Made by a program: the position numbers and the translations under genes | The notes under the pieces: model-generated | The model's database searches: none | What the model was told of the DNA's origin: nothing | The model's input: only the letters and a program-made list of their open reading frames with translations | DNA from: Prunus persica | Lineage: Eukaryota > Streptophyta > Magnoliopsida > Rosales > Rosaceae | Assembly: GCF_000346465.2 (NCBI RefSeq) | Contig: NC_034009.1 | Coordinates: forward strand, 36,711,557-36,775,556 | Direction of reading: 5' to 3' | DNA length: 64,000 nt | In this document: in pieces, positions 24,704-36,500 of the stretch | Layout of the letters: each line of letters opens with the position of its first letter | Numbering within the stretch: position 1 is the stretch's first letter

Positions 24704-27700
24704 TCAGACATGAGTATGTTTGAAAAGGGTTCGTCTAGCAGTTTCCAGTTTGCGAAGGGCATCCCTCAAGCCAATGCGTCCATCAGGCGAAGCACAAGTG
24801 CAAGAGATCCCAACCTCCATAATTGAGATCAGGCAATTACGTTCTGCTTCGGGGATGATATTAATTGGGCCCTCATTAGGCAGATGCTGCATGAGGTGTA
24901 GCAGCTCAGAGTCTAGTACTTGTACAATGTTTTCAGGGAAGGCTGATTGCACCCATCTGATAAGGTTTTGATCTCCTGTGAAATTTTCATGGGTTGGGCT
25001 TTTTCCAGTAAACAGCTCCAACAGCACCACTCCGAAACTGTATGCATCTCCGGCTGTCGATGGTTTTTGTCCAAAACCATACTCTGCATAATATTTCATT
25101 CTTATTTTTTGTAAACAATCATAAAACCTAGCTTGATGTATAAGGTAAACCACAAACTTCAAATGAGAAGAGGGCTGCTTAATACTAACCTGGGGGCATA
25201 TATCCTACGGATCCCTTTAGGACATTTGTGGAGCTGAGATCGTTATTGCCAGTTCTTTCTATCAGCAACTTGGCCAGCCCAAAATCTCCAATTTTCGCAG
25301 TCATATCTCTGTCCAGAAGAATGTTGCTGGGCTTTAAATCACAGTGTGCCACTGCAACTTCGCAATCATGATGCAGATAATCCAACCCACAAGCAACATC
25401 AATGGCCACATTGAGTCTGTCCACAATGTTCAATCCATCTCCATTTGCGTTCTTTCTCTTACCCTTAATCCAATCTTCCAAGCTCCCATTACTCAGATAC
25501 TCATAAACCAAAGCCAGAAACTCCATGTTCCTAACGTCCAAGCTGGAACATGATGTGATCAGTTTAACAAGATTTCGGTGCCTTGTGCTCCTCAGTGCCT
25601 CACACTCTGCCAAAAAACTCTTCAAGGATGCTGTCTTTCTTATATCAAGCACCTTCAGTGCAACTTCAATTCCTTCTCGTAGACACCCTTTGTACACAGA
25701 CCCAAAGCTCCCACTTCCAATCAAATTCTCCTGGTTGAAATTTCCGGTTGCCCCACGGAGCTCTTCATATGTGACCATTCGATGCTGCCCTTTTACTACT
25801 AAATCAGAAGTTGCTGCAACTCTTGCTTTGCTTTTCCTAACATAGAGCAAACAACCACCCATAGTGCATACTGCCAATATTCCCAATATTATTGTAACTG
25901 GGACCAGTACTTTTCTCCTATGACTACTTGCAGCACTCTCCACGCAAGGAACATGTAGGCAGAGCTTTGGGTTGCCTTCAAGATGGACACTAGAGATATT
26001 TTTAACAAATATTCCACCATTAGGAATTACTCCTTCTAAGAGATTAAAGGAGAGGTTCAAGTAGCGCAGAACTCGTAGGTCTTTAAGTTTATCAGGAATG
26101 GACCCAGAAAGCTGGTTTGAGGACAGGTCTAGAATCTCAAGACCTTTCATTTCTCCAAGAGCATTAGGAAGAGGACCAGAAAGTGTATTTCTGACCATGA
26201 ACAATCCCACCAAGCTTGAACACTTTCCGATTGAGCTGGGAATGGATCCAGAGAAGCGGTTGTCGGAGAGGTCTATAGTGACCACATTTCCTAGGAGCCC
26301 AATTTCTTCAGGCAAAGGTCCACTCAGAAAGTTGTTAGACAAATTCAGAATGGTGCTCAAACTTGGGAGGCTTAGAAATATTTCTCTAGAAATGCTTCCA
26401 TTGAGCAAGTTGTTGGATAAGTCCATGGAAAGCAACTTCTGAAAGTTGGGAAAAGAAGAGGGTATATTGCCAACAAAGTAATTTCCGGATAAATCAATGT
26501 TGTTCAACATTCTGAGATTACCTAAGGAGTTTGGAATATGGCCAGACATTTTGTTTGCTGCTAAACCAAGCATTTGCAAATCTTTCAGCTGGCCTATTTC
26601 AGGTGGGATTTCACCAGAGATCAAATTGTAGCTTACATTAAGCAAAGTCAAGCTACTGAGGTGACCAATTGAGGAGGGTATGTGTCCGTAAATATGGTTC
26701 CCTCCCATGTACAGCTTTTTGATAACTCCAGAGAGATTGCCAATGGACTCTGGAATTACACCCTCCAAATGATTATCATCAATGGCAAGGAATTGGAGAC
26801 GGGTGTTGTTTGTCAAGGAAGTGAGGAAACTGAGACCATCGTCGCCGTAGCTAACGATCTGATTGAAACCAATGTTGTACATTTCAAGGAACTGCAAATT
26901 TCCAAGGCCTGGTGGAACTGATCCTTCAAACAAGTTGTTGGCCAAGCGAATTGATCGAATACCGGAGATATTGTGCAAAGAAGCAGGAATTTTTCCCCTG
27001 AATTGATTGATACAATTTCTGAAGTATAGAAGATTTGGAAGTGTGTGACCAATATTGCTTGGAATCTCACCCCATAGTTGGTTTGAAGCTACGGTGAATA
27101 AAACTAGAGAAGAGATGTTGTATATGGAAAGGGCAACAGTCCCAGTGAGTTGGTTAACAGCAAGATCAAGTTCCTCGAGTTTATAAAGGAAACCCAATTC
27201 ACTCGGTATCCTACCACTGAGACTATTTGTGCCCAAGTTCAAATGTGTGAGGGTGGATGAGAGGTTGCTTATGGAAGATGGGATTGTACCATGAAGATTG
27301 TTTCGTGCCAAATTCAAGACTTGAAGATTTTTCAAGCGACTGAGATTTTCAGGAAGAGTTCCTGTGATGTTATTTGAGGCCAAGTCAAGTGTTTGGAGCG
27401 CAATAAGTTGGGTCATGTTTGATGGCAGTGGACCTTGAATGGTGTTGGAGCTCAAGTTTAGAGATTTCAAGCGGAAAAGGTGGAGAATTTGAGAGGGAAT
27501 GTTTCCTGTTAATTTGTTGTTTTGAAGGTGAAGGGAACGGAGGAAGGAGAGGTTACCGATGTGAGGGCTTATGGAGCCTGTAAGTCCCAAGCCGGAAAGA
27601 TGAAGAGCAACAACTCTGTTGCCAAGTTTGTTGCAAACAACTCCAGTCCAGTTGGTGCATGGAGATGAGTTTTGGTCCCAATAAGATGGAGGGAGACTGA

Positions 27701-27839
27701 CCCCTGACTTGAATGAGATCAAAGCCGCCTTGTCCGTGGCAATGCTTGTAATGGCTGCCTCAACGCTCACAAATATGCATACAAGAACATAGAATGTTAT
27801 GGCAAATGTTTGAGGCAATAGATGGAATTGGGAAACCAT
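24704..27839 (-). CDS. LRR-RLK A: subfamily XII-like non-RD receptor kinase (2 exons)
   Basis: Exon 1 is complement 25190-27839 and exon 2 complement 24704-25083 (GT-AG, phase 1), giving 1009 residues. The start at 27839 opens a signal peptide (FAITFYVLVCIFVSVEA). Then come an LRR N-terminal cap (DKAALISFKSG, SPCTNWTGVVC), about twenty plant-type leucine-rich repeats to about residue 620, one membrane helix (VTIILGILAVCTMGGCLLYV, about 645-668) and a kinase domain: glycine loop IGSGSFGSVYKG, VALK lysine, catalytic loop AHCDLKPSN, DFGLAKL. Cysteine replaces arginine before the catalytic aspartate (HCD), the non-RD form common in pattern-recognition receptors. Exon organisation matches the Xa21/EFR/FLS2 group. 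Ligand unknown; a role in pathogen sensing is inferred from the family. Confidence 0.93.
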
Positions 27840-30257
27840 GTCTCTTATGTTTTCTTTTTCTGTTTTTGAATTTGAACTCTTACGGAATAATAGGTTACGC
27901 TTATGGTATACCAGTTTTAAGTCATATTTATAAGGGAGATTCACTATTACTATTATACCCAATATAGAAGTCCGAATCCTTGGTCAATATATATGCTACG
28001 TCATTTGTGGTTGTCCAATGCTGGACTTGAATTTTGCATCCCGCAATTTGGGTTATAATTACAATAGTTTAAGATAGTTTAAAATTTGGGTTATGATTAT
28101 GATAATATTAAGAGTTTTGATTCTCTATTAGTATAACAAAAAAAATTGTAGTTGTGTCATAAAATTTTATATCCATTTTCTCCCGGCGTATACCCTCAAG
28201 TGGGATAGATTTATTTTCTTTTTATTTGTTGACCTAATTAGATTCTTATCAATATATAATATACTACGTAACACATGGCATATACTGTGTTATATGATGA
28301 ACGTACAGCAATTAAGTATTCATCCTTTTTATAAATGGAGAATAAAATTACAATTGGGAAATGATAGTTTAGGAATGAAATACTCAAAGTGAATGATAAA
28401 AGTCTTGTTTTGTAATTCGTTTAAGCGCATTATTGTTGGGAGACGACTTTTCAATTTAAAATGTGTGTTTATCTATCATCTTCAATTTAGAATGTTATTC
28501 CAAACGTTTTCATTATAAAAAAATAATTGCAAACATCATGTAAAATCACATGTTCACTTTACATTACGAGCCTATTCTACTTATGAATTGACTTTTGAAT
28601 TTTTTTGGGGTCAAACATTGACTTTTGAATTTAGAATTTAGACTTCAGCATAATAACTACTAGCCTCTTGGCACAAACTTTGCGTGCATCAAAAGAGTTT
28701 TTGAAGTATGATAATTTGATGCTTGAAATTTAAATTTAAAAAAGTTATTTGCTGGGAAAATGTACAAAAATAAAGTATTTGTAGTTTAGTTAGCCAAGAA
28801 ATAGAAATTAATACACATATGATTAAGTTTCAATAATTCAAGGAAAGATGTTTAGTTCTCTCCTTAAGAAAGATGTTTCATTCATTACCAAGATTTAGAA
28901 ATCAAGATGTCTCAGATTTTTCTCTTTCTTTGGTATAATACAAAAGATTGGGTTTCTGCTTCTTTTGTTTTAGGCTGTACTATCCCTTGTACCATAAAAA
29001 TAAAAATAAAAATTCATGTGGGGCTACATCTCTTTCCTATGGACAATAACCCACAAGTTCCTTAATAATCGGTTGGCCAAAAAAAAAAAATATTTTCCTT
29101 TTAGAAATTCAGAAACCTGATCAAAGCAGCAGCCTCAAGAGAATCAACATAAGGGAAGTCATGAAGGAAAATGAAAGGTTCATTGAATTAGGAAACGGTG
29201 AGTTGATTAGGCACAAGATTGGTTGCATGGCAAGAACATAATTTAACAAAATTGAAAATAAAATAAACTAATTTTAACCAAAGTGAAAACGCCAAGAATT
29301 TGCATGATCGACAAGTGCTTCTCCTCCATGCACGGGATGATCTGCAAAAACCCTCAAATCTCAAGGCATGTTATGAAGCCTGAAGCCCAACCAGAGACAA
29401 ACTCTCACCAGAGTCTCTGCAATTACGCAACGGGATGGTCGTCGGGGAACATGCAGATAGACGTCGTGGGTGTGAGTGAGCGCAGAATCAAAGGTTCGGT
29501 GCAAACAAGAAAAATACGACACATCGCATTTTCTCTATGTGCTACGTGGGACCCTCCCACAATCCCCTCGTCCCCCTTCGATAAATCATGCCTCATGTAT
29601 TAGCTCTGCATCCTTGTTTTCTCTTTGACATATACAAACTAACTATAGCTCGTTACAAAGTACAAATTTCTTTTATCTGGTCTTTTTTCTTTCCTCTTAA
29701 TCTTCTTTGTGATTATCTTCAAAATTTAAACTTTAGTATTCAACATTAGTTGACAATCTAATTTCATGTGTTCGGCCTTCTGATAATATAAAATCAAAAT
29801 AATCAATAATGATAAATCCGCTATACAATAAGTTTACATGTTTAATGGGTTTAGTGTTTAGATATTATTAACGCTAAACACGTAATAATTTAGACCGACT
29901 CATAAAATCAGGTTATCACATAATTTCACCGTCATACTCGAAGAGTTCTCGTTAGTTGTTTAACCTTACACCGCTATATCTGTGTGTATATGTCAGATAA
30001 TTCCATAAATAGCCTAATAGTGACAAACTCAATTATCTACATATCTCCTTATCCTTCTCCCTTAGTTTTCTTCTTGTACCTTCCATCTTGAACTATATAT
30101 GGGTGTGAGAGCCAAAGATTCCTCCTCTTTCCCCATCATGTTGATTATCTTTCTATATAGGTAGCTAGCTAGGTTTCCCAAAATAGCAAAACATAAAAGG
30201 AAAGGGGAGAAGAATTACAAAAAATTGTAAAAACTAGCTTAGGAATAAATTAAAGGA
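27840..30257. other. Intergenic between LRR-RLK A and MADS-A
   Basis: No coding sequence is supported. 29090-29830 recurs in decayed form at about 48950-49630, so it belongs to the duplicated MADS unit. 30150-30257 is probably the MADS-A 5' UTR, because the words GGTTTCCCAAAATAGCAAAA recur in front of MADS-B and in the inverted MADS remnant near 50.5 kb. Confidence 0.6.
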
Positions 30258-32433
30258 ATGGGGAGAGTGAAGCTTCAAATCAAGATGATTGAAAATACGA
30301 CTAATAGACAAGTTACTTACTCAAAAAGAAGAAACGGACTTATGAAGAAAGCTTATGAACTTTCTGTTCTATGTGATGTTGATGTAGCTCTCATCATGTT
30401 TTCTCCATCTGGGAGACTCAGTCTCTTCTCTGGCAATAAAAGGTGACCATCTGACTGCCTCTCAATATAAGCTGCTCAATATTGGTAAAGCATGACAATA
30501 ATTATTTTATTTTATATCCTATTACCTATTTACTAGTTCAATAATATCAATAAATTAAAAATGATTAGTTTTCTTGTTTCTTTTGTTATTTTGTGAAGCA
30601 TTGAAGAGATTCTGGCACGCTATGTTAATCTTCCAGGGCATGAACGAGGAGGACGGTAAGGAGATCATCATCTGATTATGTATTGAACTTGTCATCATCA
30701 ATATGGTGTTTGTGCTAATGGTTTTTCTTTTCCTTCCCTTGTTTGATGCTTCTTGTTCTTGGTTTCTATCAACTTTCTTTACCATTATAAAGTCTGCATA
30801 ATCAAGAGGTAAGCAGCTAGCACTAAGTACATAAATCTATATATATCTTTCGAAAGAGCCATATTATCTTATGAACTTTTATGTAACATCAATCTTTACT
30901 TCTTTTAATTATTGATCATTTGAGTGTGTTTAAATCTGCAGTTTTTCCAGCGCGTTCTTGTTAAGTTGAGGAGGGATGCTGATCAAACCCATCAAGCAAC
31001 CAGGTCTTGGCTCCGTTCTTTTATTATATAATTTGATGTTCTCATTTTGATCAGACAATTTGCAGAGTTAAAATTGTCAATACTTCAGTTATATTTGAAG
31101 ATAAGATTCGCGGAAACATAAAAGAAAGTAGGAATATATATAAACATAAACGATATATTGACAATTTTCCATGTCATTTTGATGGATGCAGCCCAATCAG
31201 TACTGATTCTGATCAACTCGAGGTCAAGCACATGCAAGCAAGCAGTTGATATTGGCATACATTCTTTAAGTACATGAAAATTGATTAATTTCCTATCAAT
31301 TACAGGAGATTCAACAAGAAATCCTATGCTGCAAGTCACAAGTAAAAGAAGTGGAAAATCAACTGAGGTTTGCACCTTGAAACCCTAAACTCTCCTATAT
31401 ATGTTTTTAAATAATTATTTTACAATTAGCAAGCATATGCATTCATCTTATAAGCTAAGTTTCCATTGCAGGATATTTGAAGGTGATCTTTCTGAAGTCA
31501 CGACATTGAATGAGGCTGAGTACCGAGAGCAGATCCTTGAGGAAACTCTGAAACGTATGCATGTGCGCAAGGTATGTATATTGTCGTTATAATATCAAGC
31601 CTAGCTGAACTTATAACTAATGGAGTATGGACAATTTAATTATGGCAAAGCAGCAAATCCTGGAAGAGTATGATTCTTCTCCTACAGCTACAACAAATGT
31701 AGATGAATTTGTGACAGCAAGTCCACACAATATTCTGGTTGACTGGCTTCCACAAAGAGACCCACAAGTAGTTCAGATCCTCAACTTCTTGAATGCAAAT
31801 GGCCTTCTTCCCCTAAGGTGTTTATATATATCTTATTTATTAGCTATGGAAATTAATCAATTTCTTCTTTTTAATCAAATTATATAATTTTTGTTGTTGT
31901 TGTTGTTGTTGGAATTCAGAGGTGAGGCGAAAAGTAGACTTGAAGTCATAGCAGCACCCGAGTCATCAACACTCCTTCATGGCATAAATCTTGAAGATCA
32001 GATGAACCCAGGCAGAGGCAGTGGTTTAGACGATGAGAATAACAACACTACTTTGCAACGTCCAGAGTTGGGACAAGTTATTGATGTCAACTTGTCCCCG
32101 TGGAATGAGTTCTACCAGACAAGTACTTGTTTTGCATGAAATTAATTAATGATCCTTGAAATAGAAATTTAATTCTCTCAGCTCTACATGCAAATTAGTC
32201 ATTAGAGTTATATTAGAAAATTTTAAATATTCATTTATCTTTATTATTAAAGTAAGAGAGTAACCATGGTTGGTAGATTGATGATTAGAATTTTAAATTT
32301 CTTTCCAGGTAATGAACTGGTTTCTGCTTCACGTCCCACAGGACGAGTACTTGAAGAAATATATTTGTCGTCTGATCAGTTCATCAATCAAACCACCAAC
32401 TTTCTTGAGTACACCACCAAATCATCTGCATGA
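30258..32433 (+). CDS. MADS-A: MIKC*-type MADS-box transcription factor (10 exons)
   Basis: Exons: 30258-30442, 30599-30655, 30793-30808, 30942-31003, 31192-31222, 31306-31367, 31472-31571, 31654-31817, 31920-32122 and 32309-32433. All borders are GT-AG and all phases agree, giving 334 residues. The N-terminus is a complete MADS domain ([48 protein letters not shown]), which binds CArG-box DNA as a dimer in the nucleus. [13 protein letters not shown] and LHNQE follow, then a keratin-like region spread over many small exons, as in the MIKC* AGL66/AGL104 group. Arabidopsis members form pollen-active heterodimers; a pollen role is inferred. The acidic, Asn-rich C-terminus includes the segments [14 protein letters not shown] and [15 protein letters not shown] is its partly deleted copy. 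Confidence 0.92.
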
Positions 32434-33512
32434 TGATCAACAACAAATATGACATTATATGTGTATATTTGCTTAGACGATAATATTTTACTTCTCTTCC
32501 TTCATGCTTGAACATGTTGAATGTAGATAACGGGGAAATTTTTATTCTTTTTAATGATTTCTTTTACCTCTTTCGATACAGTAAAATTTACTCATTTTGT
32601 CAGTCCGTGAAGAAAAATTGGTAAAATGTTTAATTTGGAGCTGACAAAAGTTACCGACCAATAGTTACGGGCCCAAAGTCCCCACCTTGTTCCTCAACTG
32701 CTATATGGCCCAAAAAGAGTCGGGGGGCCTATCCCACATCCTGCAACCTATGCTCACATAGTAATTATATGGACATGCTTCATCTTCAATTCTATTATCT
32801 TTTGATTTGAGAATCAAAGAAAGTTTTTTGGCATTTTTTTTAAATATTCATTTTTCTCTTTATGGATAATAATATATTTATAAAAACATAATATACAAAA
32901 AGACTCTATCCTCAATTAGATACCTGACAAACATAAAACTCTGGTCCATGACAGTGACAAAAACTCAAGTTAGATGACCTGTTCAATTGGTGTTTTTCAA
33001 TTCCATGGTGGCTTTTAGAACAGTCTTTTAGGGATATCCTCTACATTTCTTCTTCCTCTTAATTTCTCCTTCAGATTCTTTATAACTGCTTTGAGTTCTA
33101 TATGGATTAGATAGAGAAGAGTCGGTGTGCTAGGAAGTTTCAAGCCAGGAGCAAGGCTGGCTTATTCGAAGGACCAACAACAAAACTCAATTAATAAGCC
33201 ATCGGATTTGTTGATGATAATATCATCAAGAACCTTTGTGCCATGAGATTCTCAACCATATAAGCAGCAGCAATTGAATTTGGACATCTCTTTGACACTT
33301 CGGTTGACATGACAGGTGGTTAATAATCTTAAACACCCCCACAGCCATTTCATTGTCATCATCCAACAGTTGTTCAAGCTCATCCCTTACCTGCAACAAG
33401 TAATACAGGGATACCCATTACGTACCTAGTTTCCCAAAATAGCAAAATAGAAAAGGAAAGGTGCAAGAGCTAAAAGAAATTGTAAAAGCTAGTTTAGGAA
33501 TAAATTAAAGGA
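32434..33512. other. Intergenic with duplicated block A1
   Basis: About 32690-33060 is a decayed copy of the sequence at 52780-53380 and, for its first part, of 62810-62890. Shared words include GAGTCGG, CCTATCCCACATCCTGCA, TTAGATGACCT and ATTTCTTCTTC. No gene is recognised in the block. From 33425 on the sequence matches the MADS-A 5' UTR. Confidence 0.65.
33330..33395 (-). pseudogene. Short MRS2/CorA-type magnesium transporter exon fragment
   Basis: On the complement, after a plausible acceptor (TTACTTGTTGCAG), the sequence encodes VRDELEQLLDDDNEMA. This matches the motif VRDELEQLLDDDDDMA of plant MRS2 magnesium transporters. Homology stops after this segment and no other MRS2 exon is present, so it is an isolated fragment. 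Confidence 0.55.
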
Positions 33513-36500
33513 ATGAGGAGAGTGAAGCTTCAGATCAAGAGGATTGAGAATACGACTAATATACAAGTCACTTTCTCAAAAAGAAGAAGCGGACTTATCA
33601 AGAAAGCCTATGAACTCTCTGTTCTCTGTGATGTTGATGTAGCTCTCATCATGTTTTCTCCATCTGGGAGACTCAGTCTCTTTTCTGGCAATAAAAGGTA
33701 ATCATCTGGCTAATTCTATATACATGATTAATCTTTTATAAGCTGCTCAACATTGGTAAAGCTGGACAAGTATTATTTTATTTTACTAATTTACTAATAA
33801 TAAATTAAAAAATGATTATTTTTCCTGTTTCTTTTGTTGTTTTGTGAAGCATTGAAGAGATTCTGGCACGCTATGTTAATCTTCCTGAGCATGAACGGGG
33901 ACGGTAAGGAGATGATCTGATTGTCTATGAACTTGTCATCATCAGTATAGTGCTTGTGCTAATGGCTTTTCTTTTCCTCCTCTTGTTCGATGCTTCTTGT
34001 TCTTGGTTTCTATCAACTTTCTTTACAGTTATAAAGTCCCCATAATCAAGAGGTAAGCACATGCAAGCAAGCAGTCACTACTACAAAAAAGCAAAAAGAC
34101 GACGGTAAATCACCGTCGTGTATTTGGTTTTTCAATGGTCGTGGAATCCACCGTCATCTTTTCCCTCATAAACCACGACGCTAAATAACCGTCGTTGTTA
34201 AACAATACAACGTCATCAAAAAATACAAAACGACGTCTTTGTACTGCAAAAAGATCTAAAAAAAGCAATCGAGGATGATAATAGACGACCAATTCTCTAA
34301 AAAGACCGTCGTTAAAAAGGAAAAATATGACACATATTAAGAGAACAAGGCCGCAAGATAGACATACAACGACGACAATAAAAATACGCCGACGTTAAAT
34401 ATAATTTTCACGACAATAAAAAATATGACGTCTTTAAATACATTAGAAGACGACGTTATTGATACCTACTACGTCGCACATATAAACACAATCGTCGTAC
34501 AATTAATTTTCCACTTCGATTTTTCGATAAAAGATGACGTGGAAATAGTTGTCAGTGTCATTATTTACGACGTATGTGTTTCTATAGTAGACGTTGAAAA
34601 ACTAAACAACGTCAGTTACAAATATATGAGAGTCGTATTAAAAAATTTATACGTCCTATTTTCAGAAACAAACAACGACCATAAATATTAGACGTTGTTA
34701 AATACAACAAAGTCGGAAAACAATAAAAACAGACGTGTTTAGTCTGCTAAAGTTCTACAACGTCTCTTATTTACAAAAAACCGTCGTGAAATAAATTTTC
34801 CACTTCGATTTTATCTAAAAAAGATGACGTGGAAATAGTTGTCAGTGTCATTATTTACGACGTATACATTTATATAGTCGACGTTGTATTTATATGTATT
34901 CATTACTCACGACGCACTTAATAATATAGACGACGTTGAACGTCTAAACAACGTCGGTTCCAAATAAATGAGAGCCGTATTACAGAACATATAGACGGCG
35001 TAGATTATGATGGGAGCCGTATTACAAATAACGTCGTTTAATTGTTATTAGACGGCGGTTATAATGAATTTCCGTCGGAATTAATTTCGTTCCTCTTCGT
35101 TTATAAAAGAACTTGCGACGTGGAAAATGTATGATGACGTCGTATTTTTTAACGTTCAGATTACATATCTCGTTTTTTAGACGTCGGTATTATGGGATTG
35201 GAGTCGTGTTATTTTGAATTACATGGCGGTTCTTTATCCTTCACCGACGTGATATCCTGAATAATTGCTTCACAATAGCGTCGTGGTTCTTCATTGTTAC
35301 GTTGCTTTAAGACGTCGGTAAATATGCTGAATAACTGATTCACAATAACGTCGTGTTTTATTTGAACGTAGAAAGTGAAGAAATCACATTACAATATATT
35401 ACAAAATTAATGTCATACACTGCCAATTACATAAGCATCATTCAATCCATATATCTTCACACCCATCTCGAATATTTTGACCGCCTAACTCACCTACCAG
35501 TTCATCAAATGTGTCAACATTTGGCATCCCTCTAGTAAATGGCTCACACTCAATTATCACATCACCTAATACTTCATCACCAATAACATCATTATATTCT
35601 CTACTAGGCATTGATAACACTACCGACCAACCACGATGCATCGGGTCGTCAACAAAAAATATTTGTTTGACTTGAGAAGCCAAAACAAATTGGTCATTCC
35701 TATGTCCAATTTTACTCAAATCTACAAGGGTAAATCCAAGTTCGTCGACTACAAGACCAGAACTATCTATCCAATCACACCTAAAGACTGGGATTGTAAA
35801 CTTTTGGTAGTCAAGGTCCCAAATTTCTTGAATGACACCATAGAAACCCATATTTGAGAGAATTGGGTTTTTATCCTTGGCACTAGCAACTTGCATGGTA
35901 TGTGCAAGTAAATAAACTCCACTATTTTGAGTTGTCCGCACATCATCTTGTGCCTTGATATTGAATTTAATACCTTTAATAAGATAGCTCCTATATAATG
36001 GCACTGACATGTTTGGACCAGCTGCTAGCCACCTTAAATTTTCTGATACGCCATGATTGTCTTCCTCAACTTCACTTTGAACCTGCAAATTAATCATATC
36101 TTAATTCATCCTAACATATAAATAAGAAGAAAATTAAAAGAGAAATACGTTATTCAACAACATATACCTTGAAGCGTAGCCATTGAATGAAAGTGCTATT
36201 GTGCTTATCCTGCAGCCACTTTGTTCTCTTTCTAAATTTTGGATAAGCAGTCTTGATGTGGATCATATGTTGCCTACATGACACGAAAAATTCAAGCATT
36301 ACGGTCCCAAATATATAAGATAAACATAAGAAATAATTTTAAATGGAAACTTAAAGAATAAAACTCATACGTACTCGATATAAGGTAGGACTTCCTCCGT
36401 ATTCTCCAAGACATATAGATGTGCTTGATTCAACAGGTCCTGATCAACTACGCTCACTGTGCAACCTGATAATGGCTTTGAAACTCCCATCTTTTGGCTT

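Noticed and set aside
29283..29603. Open frame of 106 codons upstream of MADS-A
   Set aside because: The related sequence near 49 kb does not preserve the frame, and no family resemblance is seen; treated as promoter-side DNA.
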